In this document: one piece after another, positions 1-9,729 of the stretch
Numbering within the stretch: position 1 is the stretch's first letter
How the letters are laid out: the number at the start of each line of letters is the position of its first letter
Source of the DNA: Flavobacterium sp. W4I14
GTDB lineage: Bacteria; Bacteroidota; Bacteroidia; Sphingobacteriales; Sphingobacteriaceae
NCBI GenBank assembly: GCA_030817875.1
Contig: JAUSZU010000001.1
Coordinates: forward strand, 4,216,001 to 4,280,000
Reading direction: 5' to 3'
Length of the DNA: 64,000 nt
Made by a program: the position numbers and the translations under genes
The notes under the pieces: generated by a model
Told to the model about the DNA's origin: nothing
Databases searched by the model: none
What the model saw: the letters and a program-made list of their open reading frames with translations, nothing else

Positions 1-307
1 TTGGTGTCATTTTAGTAATCATATCTACATACCAGCTGTTTTTTAAACTGGCGAGTTCGTCTTTTTCGGCATCGGTTTTATCTACTCCACCCCAAACGAG
101 AATCTTATTTAAACTTTCTACGCGACTTACGCCTTTCAACTGTTCGTTCTGCTCTTCTGTAAAATCGAAACCCAGTGTATTGGCTAAACGTTTCCAGGCT
201 TTATAATGGTAAACTGCAGTATCTACAAGTACGCCATCGAGATCAAAAAGACAAGCCTTGATTTTAGTCGGAAGTCCGGAGTCCGGGGTCGGGAGTATTT
301 CTAGCAT
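1..307 (-). CDS. pgmB: beta-phosphoglucomutase-like HAD hydrolase (partial, runs off left edge)
   Basis: About 102 N-terminal residues are visible; the C-terminus lies outside the window. The HAD motif I LFDLDGVLVDTAVYHYKAW, with its catalytic DxD pair, followed by RLANTLGFDFTEEQNEQLKGVSR, is typical of beta-phosphoglucomutase, which converts beta-glucose-1-phosphate to glucose-6-phosphate after maltose phosphorolysis. The gene follows the GH13 amylase in the same direction, so it probably closes the maltodextrin operon; a maltose phosphorylase (GH65) and a sugar transporter would be expected just outside. The only upstream ATG (307) makes the first ~14 codons come from a GC-rich dispersed repeat (268-297), so the natural start could instead be a non-ATG codon nearer motif I. 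Family call firm, start uncertain. Confidence 0.9.
   Translation of the reverse strand, partial: MLEILPTPDSGLPTKIKACLFDLDGVLVDTAVYHYKAWKRLANTLGFDFTEEQNEQLKGVSRVESLNKILVWGGVDKTDAEKDELASLKNSWYVDMITKMTP
268..297. repeat. short GC-rich dispersed repeat (GGAGTC type)
   Basis: The segment is built from repeats of the type AGTCCGGAGTCCGG and GTCGGGAGT. A similar GAGTCGGGAGTCCAGAGTC stretch lies in the intergenic repeat near 42774. It overlaps the apparent 5' end of pgmB. Confidence 0.6.
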
Positions 308-362
308 ATTTTTTATCTGTAGTCTTTATCTCTAGCCGTCAACTTAAGTCGACGGGAATAAA

Positions 363-2198
363 TTAATTTAATACTAAAACCAACGTTGTTTTAGCTGGCA
401 CTTTAATGTTTTGAAAACTGATATTTTCGCCTGTGATTACGTTTTTAGCAGTTGTAATTCCTGCCGTTCTTTCGGCAAAGCGATCAGTATTTAATGTTTT
501 TTCTTTTTCAGTATTGTTTACAATAACCATTACTGTCCCTTTTGGTTCTGCATTGTAGCGGAAATAAACATAAATATCATCTTGCGGTACAAACTGCATC
601 AATTTACCAGTTTGTAATGCGGTGCTGTTTTTGCGGAAATTGGCCAATGTTTTAACAAAGTTGAAAGCTTCATTTTCTTTGTTAGTACGGCCATCGGCAA
701 TAAATTTGTCCTTTTTATCACCTTCCCAGCCGCCAGGAAAATCGGAACGGATCAATCCATCAGGATTGGAAAAGTTTTTCATTAAGATTTCTGTTCCGTA
801 ATACATCTCGGGAATGCCCCGCATAGTTAAGAGAATACTCATTCCCATTTTGTATTTATCGAAATCTTCGCCAACCATGGAGTAAAAGCGGCTCATATCG
901 TGATTATCTAAAAAGATGCAGTTGGTATTTGGGTTTTTATAAAGAAAATCGTGTGCTAAGGTGGCATACAAACGGTTAATCCCGTCTACCCAACCGTTTT
1001 TTCCGTTTATTCCTTCGTAAATTGCATCTTTTAAAGTGGCATCGGTAATGCCTTGCAAATGGGTATCAAAACCTCGGTTAACCGTATTGCCACCAGTAAA
1101 AAAGGCTTGGTTCGCCACAGCAGTTACCAGTGTTTCGCCAAAAACAGATAAGTGTGGAAATTCTGCCTGAACTTTTAACGCCCAATCGGCCATATAAGCC
1201 GGGTCGTTATATCCATAAGTATCCAAACGCAAACCATCAATACCAGCGTATTCGATCCACCAGATGTGGTTTTGAGTCAGGTAATTCTGTACATATGGAT
1301 TGGTCTGGTTTAAATCGGGCATTGAAGGTACAAACCAACCGTCTAACATCTGTTTACGATCTGCCGCAGCGGCGTGTACATCCATAACGGTCTGATCGCG
1401 GTAACTCGTTTGCGTATATTTTGGCCATTGGTTTAACCAGCTTTTCATTGGTAAATCTTTATAAAACCAATGTTGAGTGCCAATATGGTTGTGTACAATA
1501 TCTTTAATCACTTTTAATCCTTTGGCATGGGCAATCTCTACGTACTTTTTGTAAAGTGCATTTGTACCATACCGCGGGTCTATCTTATAATGATCAGTTA
1601 CTGCGTAGCCATGATATGAAGCTTGTGGCATATCGTTTTCTACCTCTGGTGTCATCCAAACTGTAGTTATGCCTAAATCTTTCAGGTAATCGAGGTGGTT
1701 AATTACGCCCTGAATATCGCCACCATGACGGTAGTACATACTATCGCGGTTTAATGCCGTTTCGGTTAAGCCCTGAACCACATCGTTGCTTTTATCACCG
1801 TTCGAAAAACGATCGGGCATAAGCAGGTAAATAAAGTCTTTGTTGGTTACGCCCTGAATCCTGCCCGCACTTTTATCGCGGTTTTTTAATTCGTAAGTGT
1901 AACTGAATATCTTTTTGCCCTTTACAGAAAAGTTGATCGGGAAACTCCCGGATTTTACGGTAGTGGCAAGTGTTAAATCGAGAAATAAATAATTCGGGTT
2001 TTCAACTTTGTTAACCTTTACGAGTTTTACCCCTGGATAAGTTAATGAAACCGAGCTTGAAGCAATGTTTTCGCCATGAACAAGCAATTGCAACTTAGGA
2101 TTGTGCATACCTGTAAACCAGAACATCGGTTCTACCCGCTCTAGCTTTTGGGCAAAAAGATTGATGCTGCTAAAAAGTACAATAAGGATAGTCAACAT
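363..2198 (-). CDS. GH13 alpha-amylase / neopullulanase (SusA-like)
   Basis: A predicted secreted glycoside hydrolase (611 aa from the chosen start) acting on alpha-1,4-glucans in the periplasm. After the signal peptide MLTILIVLFSSINLFAQ comes a cyclomaltodextrinase-type N-terminal beta domain (about 20-110), then the TIM barrel with all GH13 signatures: region I DIVHNH, region II GLRLD (nucleophile Asp326), region III FGET (acid/base Glu355) and region IV FLDNHD (Asp434). LLMPDRFSNGD is characteristic of the neopullulanase/SusA branch. The frame stays open to an ATG at 2300, but that would add 34 non-signal residues ahead of the signal peptide, so 2198 is preferred. It lies downstream of susE across a hairpin (2328-2357) and upstream of pgmB, fitting starch or maltodextrin breakdown. 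Confidence 0.93.
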   Translation of the reverse strand: MLTILIVLFSSINLFAQKLERVEPMFWFTGMHNPKLQLLVHGENIASSSVSLTYPGVKLVKVNKVENPNYLFLDLTLATTVKSGSFPINFSVKGKKIFSYTYELKNRDKSAGRIQGVTNKDFIYLLMPDRFSNGDKSNDVVQGLTETALNRDSMYYRHGGDIQGVINHLDYLKDLGITTVWMTPEVENDMPQASYHGYAVTDHYKIDPRYGTNALYKKYVEIAHAKGLKVIKDIVHNHIGTQHWFYKDLPMKSWLNQWPKYTQTSYRDQTVMDVHAAAADRKQMLDGWFVPSMPDLNQTNPYVQNYLTQNHIWWIEYAGIDGLRLDTYGYNDPAYMADWALKVQAEFPHLSVFGETLVTAVANQAFFTGGNTVNRGFDTHLQGITDATLKDAIYEGINGKNGWVDGINRLYATLAHDFLYKNPNTNCIFLDNHDMSRFYSMVGEDFDKYKMGMSILLTMRGIPEMYYGTEILMKNFSNPDGLIRSDFPGGWEGDKKDKFIADGRTNKENEAFNFVKTLANFRKNSTALQTGKLMQFVPQDDIYVYFRYNAEPKGTVMVIVNNTEKEKTLNTDRFAERTAGITTAKNVITGENISFQNIKVPAKTTLVLVLN

Positions 2199-2327
2199 TT
2201 TTTTAAATCCCCGCGCATTTGCGTGGATTTTAGTTTGAGCATTTAAAGTAGAAGAATTAACGTACTGGAAAGTAACTAATGAAGTAAGCGATTTTATCAT
2301 GCTAAAACTTTTTAATGTTTTTAAAAA

Positions 2328-2357
2328 TCCTGTAGAGATTAAAAGATCTCTACAGGA
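2328..2357 (-). terminator. hairpin between susE and the GH13 gene (attenuating terminator)
   Basis: Perfect 12-bp arms TCCTGTAGAGAT / ATCTCTACAGGA with a 6-nt loop. On the minus strand it is followed by ATTTTTAAAAA, giving an intrinsic-terminator shape. It probably lowers transcription of GH13 and pgmB relative to susCDE. Confidence 0.7.
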
Positions 2358-2373
2358 ATAGTTTAGTTAATGA

Positions 2374-3384
2374 TTAAATTTTAACCATGGTGTAAGCACC
2401 TGTTTTACCATCGGCGTTAAGTGTTAAGACCAGCTTATATGTACCAGCGACGGTAACATTAATATCTCCACCATTATCACCAATACTGGTTCCCCAATCA
2501 TGATTTTTTCTGAATTTAAAGGCACCTGGAGTTAAAGCAACTGTTCCTATCCATGTATTTTTGCCATCATTTACCGGACTAAGGTCAGTATCAACAGACC
2601 AGTTACTTCCCGGAATTGCATTACCAATAATTGACCAATAATCTGCATTGGCAATGGTGTAGACATTCGCAGTAAGATCGACAGTTAGCAGTTTAAAACC
2701 TGCCGAAACGGAGCTGATATCACCACCTGATGTGCTGAGTTTACCACCTCCTGCGTCGCCATAAGCTAGGTCCCATTTCTTAGCAGCAGTAATCTTAAAA
2801 TTACCACCATCGAACTTGATAATTCCCGTATAAATGCCATTTCCGGTGATCGAAACTAAGCTATCGGCTGTTGGCGGATTCCATCCCTGATATGCGCCAG
2901 GAACGTATACCCAGGAAGTTAAAGGGAATGGCTTTGCACTTATAGAAACTACATTGCTGTAAACCGGAGCTATAGCATTGGAGATGGCTGCTTTTACCCT
3001 GATTTCTACATCAGAATTTACAGCAGTAGATAAATTTAAAGAAAGCAGTAAATTATTAAAATCCAATCCATTGTAACTTTTAGTAGTCACGTTTGGATCA
3101 ATAATTACTTCTTTTGTTTTATCTGCTGCAAAATTTGCTCCTTTAGGAGAGAGTTGCAAAGTATTGGCTACAGCTGCCTGATAACCAAAATTTGCATTAG
3201 TTAAGGTAAAAGTAATCACATTGGTAGTGAGCATGCTTTTATCCAAAATTACCGAGGTAGCTGAACTTTTCAAAGAACCTCCAGTACCTGCATTGGCTAT
3301 GGCACGGGTTTCGTCTTTTTTGCATGACCAAAGCGATAGCGCGATAAAGCTAAGGGCTAAGGATTTAAAGAATATTGATTTCAT
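2374..3384 (-). CDS. susE: SusE/SusF-type outer-membrane starch-binding lipoprotein
   Basis: 336 aa. An SPII signal, MKSIFFKSLALSFIALSLWSC then KKDE, puts it on the outer-membrane surface. The N-terminal part (about 30-150) is an Ig-like SusE-type domain with repeated VxFTLTNANFGYQAA-like strands. The C-terminal part holds two similar carbohydrate-binding modules, each with a W-x-IIGNAIPG or WVYVPGAYQGW start and an aromatic platform (residues about 155-240 and 245-336). In the Bacteroides model such proteins bind starch next to SusC/SusD. It follows susD by about 20 nt and ends 176 bp before the GH13 start. Assignment to SusE rather than SusF rests on position. Confidence 0.88.
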   Translation of the reverse strand: MKSIFFKSLALSFIALSLWSCKKDETRAIANAGTGGSLKSSATSVILDKSMLTTNVITFTLTNANFGYQAAVANTLQLSPKGANFAADKTKEVIIDPNVTTKSYNGLDFNNLLLSLNLSTAVNSDVEIRVKAAISNAIAPVYSNVVSISAKPFPLTSWVYVPGAYQGWNPPTADSLVSITGNGIYTGIIKFDGGNFKITAAKKWDLAYGDAGGGKLSTSGGDISSVSAGFKLLTVDLTANVYTIANADYWSIIGNAIPGSNWSVDTDLSPVNDGKNTWIGTVALTPGAFKFRKNHDWGTSIGDNGGDINVTVAGTYKLVLTLNADGKTGAYTMVKI

Positions 3385-3402
3385 CTTTATAAAATATTAA
3401 GA

Positions 3403-4988
3403 TTAATAACCTGTGTTCTGAACCAGATTCGGATTAGCAATTAAATCTGCTGTCGGAATTGGATATAAGTTACGGTAAGCCGGTAAACTTGCTCCTGCTT
3501 TAACACCACCTTTAAATGGCCATAAATAAGTAGAACCAGTAAATTTGCCATAACGGATTAGATCGGTACGACGGTGTGCTTCCCAATACAATTCACGGGC
3601 ACGCTCGTCTAAAAAGAAATCTACCGAGAGGCTGCTTACGTCGCCACTGTTGTTACCATAAGCACGGCGGCGTAAGTTATTCACATAGGTAAGTGCTTGT
3701 GCAGTACTCCCGCCCGAACCACCACGCATTACGGCTTCACCATAGATTAAGTATTGCTCCGCTAAACGGAATAATGCAAAATCCAATGAACTGAATGTTC
3801 CGTTTAAAGATGCAGGCGTAATACCTCCAGAGGTAACATTTTTAAATTTGGTTACCCTTAACCCATCTGTAAATACACCAATATCATCTACGTTGTTTTT
3901 TGTGCCAAAAAATATACCGCGTTTATCTGCCGTTCCGTTAGGATCAGGAAATAATGCCGGTAAATTCTGACGGGTTCTGTTACCGCCCCCCAACCACCTG
4001 AAGGTACTCCATATGATGCAGGGCTCATGTCTGCATTAATTGCAGCATTAACCAAAAAGGTAGTTCCACCGTAATTTGTTCCCCTTACACCGTCGTAATT
4101 GATAGTTAAAATGTTTTCTGTGTTATTTAAGTTGTTATCGGCCAAAAATAAATCTTTGTAATTGGCTTTTAATGAATAACCAGAGTTGATGACCTTAGTT
4201 GAATAGGTAATGGCTTCTGTATATTTTGCCGTTCCGGTGTAAACCTGAGCATTTAAATACAATCTGGCTAATAATGCCCAGTCTGCTCCTTTATCTGCAC
4301 GACCATAATCGTTAGTACGAGGATCGGCCAAATCGCTTTCAATGGCTTTTAATTCTGATTCTACATAAGTAAACAAAGCTGCTCTTTGAATTTGTTTAGG
4401 ATTGGTTTTGCCAATCGCATCCTCTTCTGTTACGAAAGGAGGATTTCCGAAACCATCTAATAAAACCCAATACTGAAATGCTCTTAAGAAACGGGCTTCG
4501 GCACGATAACGTTGAATGGCTGAAGCATCGGCACCAGTAATATTGCGACTTTCCAACTTCTCCGGTGTACTTTCGCGAAGAAACTCATTGCAAATGGTGA
4601 TCTGCAGAATACTTTTAGAATATAAACCTCTTAAAAACTGATTATCTGTATTCCAGGTTGCGTAATCTAATTCAGGAATACCGGTATCTCCCCAGGCACA
4701 AATCGCTTCATCGGTTACCAGCTCCTGAGAAGTCCAGAATAACCTGAAGAAATCTGCAAATCCAGAATTCAGGCCACCAATATCACTATTATCCGATCCT
4801 GTTGGACTGGTTAATGCATAAGTGGCGTACAATTTCACCAGCTCTTGTTTGTATCCTGCAGGCGTAGCATATACCACGTCGGCAGTTACATCATTCGTAG
4901 GCTTTAAATTTAAGGCATCTTTCTTACAAGAATTTAAAGAAAGTAATAAACCTGTGGTTGCCAATATTATTTTAAACGAATTTTTCAT
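3403..4988 (-). pseudogene. susD: SusD/RagB starch-binding lipoprotein, frameshifted
   Basis: The frame opens with the SPII lipoprotein signal MKNSFKIILATTGLLLSLNSC and SusD-type TPR sequence (AEARFLRAFQYW, LLARLYLNAQVY), then loses frame in a run of six C at 3986-3991 (G on the coding strand). The rest continues in another frame from GGNRTRQNLPALFPD to LIANPNLVQNTGY. Restoring one G gives a continuous ~528-residue SusD with the expected GGWGGGNRTRQ junction. SusD caps the SusC channel and binds the glycan. The gene lies 15 nt after susC. Both fragments are well conserved with no other lesion, so a homopolymer sequencing error or very recent mutation is likelier than old decay. Confidence 0.88.
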
Positions 4989-5003
4989 TTCTCTTTATCT
5001 TTA

Positions 5004-7991
5004 TTAAAAACCAACATTTAAACCTAAAGTGTATGTCCTTGGTCGAGGATATAACTTGAAGTCGATACCATCCGTTAACTCAGGATCTACCCCTTTATAT
5101 TTAGAGATTACAAATACATTCTGGCAATTGGCAGTAATCCTTAAATTGGTGTTGCTATTTTTAAATAACTTACCGGCATCGTAGGCCAGGCCAAGGTTAT
5201 CCATTTTTAAGAATGAAGCATTTTTAATGTAGTAATCACTCAAATACTGACTTGTAGTGAAGTTGGTGTTTAAGAAATCTACACCAGCATTGTTAATTAA
5301 GCCTGCAGCACTAAGAATATTGTTTTTGATACCAAAGTTTGATGAAACGTTATCATAAACATAATTGCCTAAGTTAGCTCTCAATACCGTACTAATGGTC
5401 CATTTTTTATAGCTAAAGGCCGTGTTGAATCCCAGGGTAATTTTAGGATCTGGCGACTTATAAAAATACTGATCGCTTGAGTTAATCACGCCATCGCCAT
5501 TTGAATCTTCATATACGCCTTCCAGCGGCTTGCCAGCGTTATTATATACCTGTTTGTAAACAAAGAAGGCACCAGGAAGTTGATTTACAGCATTGTATTT
5601 AATGGTAATCCCTGTTCCGCCAGAAATGTCACCAGCCCCCTGCTTGCTTCCCGGGTCAGGATTTAAGGTTAAATTGGTTACCTTTCTTTTGTTATAAGCG
5701 GCATTAAAGCCAAAATCCCATGAAATGTTTTCTGTTTTGATAGCAGCAAAATTCAAGCTAAGCTCCGCTCCTCTCACATCCATATTACCCACATTGGTAA
5801 TCAGATTATTGTTAAAGTTTGTTCCTACAGGAATATTCACAGTAGCCAATAAATCTTTTGTTTTTTTATAGTAAACGTCTAATGCACCGTAGATTCTTCC
5901 TTTGAAAAAGCCATAGTCTAAACCAGCATTATAGGTTGTTGTGGTTTCCCATTTTAAATCCGGATCATAGGCAGAAGGTGCGTAATAATCGTAAAAAGTA
6001 TCACCTATCTGGTACTGGCCCGTATTACTATTGGAATAATATTTGGCTAAATAACTGTAATCACCTACGGTATCGCCATCTTTATTACCTGTTTCACCGT
6101 AACTTAACCTCAGTTTTAAATCTGAAACTGCCTTACTTTCCTTTAAGAAGTCTTCGCCCACAATTCTCCAGGTAAAACCAACTGAAGGGAAATAACCCCA
6201 ACGATTTTCCTCCGCGAACCTTGATGATGCATCTGCACGCATGGTTCCCGAAAGGATATATTTATCAGCTAAAGTGTAAACTAACCTTCCATAATAAGAT
6301 AATAATTTGTTTCGATCAACAGAGAATGGAAACTTCGGTGTAGTTCTTAATACACCTGTTGCACTATATTCGTTAAAGCTGTAGTTTGTTTTAGCATTAT
6401 CATAATAACCATAACCCGCAGTTACGTCAAAACGACTTCTGATGCTGGCCACATCTTTGGCATAGTTTAAATAAAACTCTGATACTTTATTGTTGGATGT
6501 ATTCAGAGATTGAGTAGAAGATCCGTTGGTTGAAAAGCTTGTAGCGGCAAATGCCGGAACAAAAACGCGTCCTGCACCCTTAGAAACATCATAACCTAAA
6601 TTTAAGTTAGCATGTAATTCTGGTAAAAAATGGAACGAATAGTCGAATCTTACATTTCCAAAGCTTCGGGCGGCGTTTCCATTATTATCTCTTAACATGA
6701 TCTGCGCTACCGGGTTTCTTGGTGCATTGGGATTTAAGGATCCATCTGCTCTTAACCATTCGAAATAATTTCCAAACTGATTACTTGCGGTAACCGATTG
6801 CGTAGGGTCAAACTGAATGGCATTGGCAATGGCATTATTGTTATCATTTGCAAAGTGAGATTCGGTTAACGTACCTTTCAGGCTTAAATCAATTTTTAAA
6901 TGATCGGTGAATAATCTTGGGGAAATCGTAATGGCTCCTGTAGCCCTGTTAAACCTATCGGTAATTAACAAACCTTGCTGATCTAAATAACCTGCAGATA
7001 CACGATAGGGAACGCCATGAAATTTACCTGCAATACTGAGGTTATTATCAGTGGCAAAGGCATTTTGAAAGATTTCGTCTTGCCAATCAGTATTTGCTTT
7101 CCCTAAAAGGGAAACAAATGTTTTACCTACATCATATGCAGCAGTTGGATTTGCATTTACAAATGTACGGATTTGATCTGCAGAGAGCACATCTACCTTT
7201 TTTGCAATGGTTGCAACAGAATTATTTGTGTTGAAATTGATTACAGGCGCACCCGTACCACCTTTTTTAGTGGTAATTAAGATTACGCCATTGGATGCTC
7301 TCGAACCATAAATTGCTGTAGCATTTGCATCTTTCAACACGGTAAAGGTCTCTATATCATTCGGATTGATCAATGATAAAGGACTAGGTGCGTTATCAAT
7401 TGATTTTCCACTGAAAGGAACTCCATCGATAACAATTAAAGGGTCGTTACTAGCATTTAAAGAAGCTCCTCCACGGATGCGGATTTGACTACCAACCCCT
7501 GGCTGACCGCTGCTGCTAATAATGTTAACCCCCGCTACTTTACCCTGAATTAATTGTTCAGGCGTTGTAATTGTTCCTTTTTGGAAATCTTTGGCACCTA
7601 CTGTAGTGATTGATCCCGTTAGGTTTTTCTTTTCTGCAGTACCATAACCGATTACCACAACTTCATTCAGTTTCTGTGCATCGGGTGCCAATTGAAAATT
7701 AACAGTAGCATTTGCTGAAATGCTTACGGCTTTATCAAGGGTTTGATAACCAATAAAACTTGCAGATAGCGTTATCGAACCATTCGATAACCCTGCCAGT
7801 TTATAATTACCATTGGCATCGGTTGATGTACTTCTTGTAGTTCCTTTTACAACTACAGAAGCGCCAGGTAATGGTAGGCCGGTTTCATCAAGCACTTTAC
7901 CAGATACCGATCCGGTTTGTGCTTTTACCATTAATGCTGAAAAAACTAACAGCACCAAAAGCCCCTGTTTTAACAGGTAAAATACTCTCAT
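5004..7991 (-). CDS. susC: SusC/RagA-type TonB-dependent receptor (maltodextrin)
   Basis: 995 aa. Signal peptide MRVFYLLKQGLLVLLVFSALMVKAQ is followed by a carboxypeptidase-D-like regulatory domain (about 26-105, GSVSGKVLDETGLPLPGASV), the plug domain (about 115-235 with LNEVVVIGYGT and the IETFTVLKDANATAIYGSR signature) and a 22-strand beta-barrel ending in GLNVGF. It imports oligosaccharides across the outer membrane using TonB energy. It is the first gene of the operon susC-susD-susE-(hairpin)-GH13-pgmB. The 430-bp upstream region carries two LacI-type operators, so maltodextrin-responsive control by the adjacent LacI protein is inferred. Confidence 0.95.
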   Translation of the reverse strand: MRVFYLLKQGLLVLLVFSALMVKAQTGSVSGKVLDETGLPLPGASVVVKGTTRSTSTDANGNYKLAGLSNGSITLSASFIGYQTLDKAVSISANATVNFQLAPDAQKLNEVVVIGYGTAEKKNLTGSITTVGAKDFQKGTITTPEQLIQGKVAGVNIISSSGQPGVGSQIRIRGGASLNASNDPLIVIDGVPFSGKSIDNAPSPLSLINPNDIETFTVLKDANATAIYGSRASNGVILITTKKGGTGAPVINFNTNNSVATIAKKVDVLSADQIRTFVNANPTAAYDVGKTFVSLLGKANTDWQDEIFQNAFATDNNLSIAGKFHGVPYRVSAGYLDQQGLLITDRFNRATGAITISPRLFTDHLKIDLSLKGTLTESHFANDNNNAIANAIQFDPTQSVTASNQFGNYFEWLRADGSLNPNAPRNPVAQIMLRDNNGNAARSFGNVRFDYSFHFLPELHANLNLGYDVSKGAGRVFVPAFAATSFSTNGSSTQSLNTSNNKVSEFYLNYAKDVASIRSRFDVTAGYGYYDNAKTNYSFNEYSATGVLRTTPKFPFSVDRNKLLSYYGRLVYTLADKYILSGTMRADASSRFAEENRWGYFPSVGFTWRIVGEDFLKESKAVSDLKLRLSYGETGNKDGDTVGDYSYLAKYYSNSNTGQYQIGDTFYDYYAPSAYDPDLKWETTTTYNAGLDYGFFKGRIYGALDVYYKKTKDLLATVNIPVGTNFNNNLITNVGNMDVRGAELSLNFAAIKTENISWDFGFNAAYNKRKVTNLTLNPDPGSKQGAGDISGGTGITIKYNAVNQLPGAFFVYKQVYNNAGKPLEGVYEDSNGDGVINSSDQYFYKSPDPKITLGFNTAFSYKKWTISTVLRANLGNYVYDNVSSNFGIKNNILSAAGLINNAGVDFLNTNFTTSQYLSDYYIKNASFLKMDNLGLAYDAGKLFKNSNTNLRITANCQNVFVISKYKGVDPELTDGIDFKLYPRPRTYTLGLNVGF

Positions 7992-8258
7992 ATTTGAAGC
8001 TCGTTTAAGTATAAAAATTTGGTTAAATATTATAGTGATTTACACATAGGCCTAATTTACAGCTGTTAATGATATTTCAAAATTTATTTAAAAAATATAT
8101 TTCGGGCTAAAATCCGGGCAGCAAAATCAGCGTAAAAATCAGCTTTTTGCTGCGATTAAAAATTTGCATTAAATAATTTTTAAATTTATAATTACCTTAT
8201 AATCAACAAATTAAAAATATTAAATTTTAATTTAAAGTGTAATTATTACACTAAGTCA

Positions 8259-8304
8259 TTTTTGCTATTTTTTTCGGGAACGTTCCCGAAAAAAATAGCA
8301 AAAA
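8259..8304. promoter_or_regulatory. 46-bp perfect palindrome with LacI-type operator core
   Basis: The core CGGGAACGTTCCCG (8275-8288) sits in a perfect inverted repeat reaching 8259 and 8304 (TTTTTGCTATTTTTTT on the left, its exact complement on the right). LacI-family operators are palindromes centred on CG, and the lacI-type gene ends 121 bp away. It lies 268 bp upstream of susC. The region 7992-8424 has no gene. Confidence 0.8.
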
Positions 8305-8315
8305 ATTCAGTTATC

Positions 8316-8335
8316 TTTCGGGAACGTTCCCGAAA
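8316..8335. promoter_or_regulatory. second LacI-type operator
   Basis: TTTCGGGAACGTTCCCGAAA, a perfect 20-bp palindrome with the same core as the one at 8259-8304. The centres are 44 bp apart, roughly four helical turns, which would suit cooperative binding or looping. An 11-bp direct repeat TTACACTAAGT (8246-8256 and 8358-8368) brackets the pair. Confidence 0.8.
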
Positions 8336-8424
8336 ATTAGTCAGAATTCTGCGTATTTTACACTAAGTGAAGAAATTTTTTGAAAATTTCAGGCTAAAAA
8401 TGAGGCCATTTTTTGGTGCTTTTT

Positions 8425-9438
8425 TTACCCGTTTACGGTCGAATTCCGCTTGATAATTTTAGACTCTAAAACCACCTCATTTGGCAGGTTCTTATCGGCA
8501 TGATCATCTAAAATAGTAAACAATAATTTAGCCGCTTCCTCTCCTATTTCGGTAGCAGGTTGAGTGATGGTAGTGAGTGAGGGATTTAACAAAGGAGCAA
8601 TTTCCAAACTGGAGAAACTGATCACCTTTAAATCTTTGGGGATGTTGATATTGAGATCGTAACAAGCATAGTAAGTGGCAAAGGCCAAACGTTCTACTGA
8701 GGTAAAAACACCATCTGGTTTCAATTGTGTTAAAGCCTCTTTAATGATAATGCTATTTTCGTCGTAACTGTTACTGCAATCTACGATCAGGTTTTCTTCA
8801 AAAGGAATCTGATGTTTGGCCAATGCATCAAGATAGCCCTGCATACGTGTTTTACCTATTGATAAACTTTTATTCACCACCAGGTAGGCAATTCTACTGC
8901 AGCCCTGCTCTATTAAATGCTCAGTTGCCAGAAAACTGCTGTTATAATCATTTGTAATTACCCTAGGGGTATCAATGTCTTCATATATCCGATCGAAAAA
9001 CACCAAAGGCAGCCTTTTACTGCCAAATTTGTTGAGGTAATTATGATCGTTAGCTTCTCCGGAAACCGACATTACAATGCCATCGGCTCTACCATTGTGT
9101 AAGTGGCGGATAAAAGTTACTTCTTTTTTATAATCATCATCCGTTACGTAAATCAGAATATGGTAGCCATTTTCTCTGGCTACACGTTCAATACCGTGAA
9201 TGGCCTGTGAGAAATAATTATTGGCCAATTCGGGTACAATAACGGCAATGGTTTTACTTTTTTGCTCCCTTAAATTACTGGCGTAGTGGTTGGGCTGATA
9301 GTTTAATTCTTTTGCTTTGGCTAGTATACGCGCTTTGGTAGCCCCATTAATGTCACTATTATCCCTAAAAGCCCTCGAAATTGTAGAAGTAGATAAATTT
9401 AAAGCTTCTGCTAACTTCTTAATATTAATACTATCCAT
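8425..9438 (-). CDS. LacI-family transcriptional regulator
   Basis: 337 aa. The N-terminal helix-turn-helix INIKKLAEALNLSTSTISRAF and hinge region LNYQPNHYASNLR are classic LacI/GalR. The rest is a periplasmic-binding-like sensor domain (IAVIVPELANNYFSQAIHGIE ... LKVISFSSLEIAPLLNPSLTT). It sits immediately upstream of susC in the same orientation, with the two CGGGAACGTTCCCG palindromes in between, so it very probably controls the susC operon in response to a maltose-type sugar, as in other Bacteroidota maltodextrin loci. Whether it acts as repressor or activator cannot be read from the sequence. No other lacI-type gene lies in the window. Confidence 0.93.
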   Translation of the reverse strand: MDSINIKKLAEALNLSTSTISRAFRDNSDINGATKARILAKAKELNYQPNHYASNLREQKSKTIAVIVPELANNYFSQAIHGIERVARENGYHILIYVTDDDYKKEVTFIRHLHNGRADGIVMSVSGEANDHNYLNKFGSKRLPLVFFDRIYEDIDTPRVITNDYNSSFLATEHLIEQGCSRIAYLVVNKSLSIGKTRMQGYLDALAKHQIPFEENLIVDCSNSYDENSIIIKEALTQLKPDGVFTSVERLAFATYYACYDLNINIPKDLKVISFSSLEIAPLLNPSLTTITQPATEIGEEAAKLLFTILDDHADKNLPNEVVLESKIIKRNSTVNG

Positions 9439-9729
9439 TTTTGGCTATTAAACCCAATTAATTTGAATAAACGCTGTAAATATAAACTATAATTCTCCGA
9501 AATATTTTATAAGCTTTAAAATTATGCATTTGGTGTTCAATTTATAGCCAGTTAATCCGTTATGAAATTCAGGCTCAATTTTTTTGATTAGCCAAGGGCA
9601 AAATTCTTTAAATAAATATTCATTTTTTTTAAAACAAAAAGCATCTTTACCGCTTTAATAATTATACGCTTTTGATAATCATCTCATTTACCGGTTGCAA
9701 AACAAAACGATATGAAATAAAACTACAAA

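Noticed and set aside
363..2300. Start of the GH13 gene at 2300
   Set aside because: The extra 34 residues precede a well-formed signal peptide and have no matching sequence; the ATG at 2198 is preferred.
3403..4988. Programmed frameshift in susD
   Set aside because: No slippery heptamer with downstream structure of the usual type was noted, SusD genes are not known to use one, and three other genes show the same kind of homopolymer lesion.
8259..8304. Reading the 46-bp palindrome as the lacI terminator
   Set aside because: On the minus strand the hairpin is followed by A-residues, not a T-run, and the core is duplicated at 8316-8335, which fits an operator.
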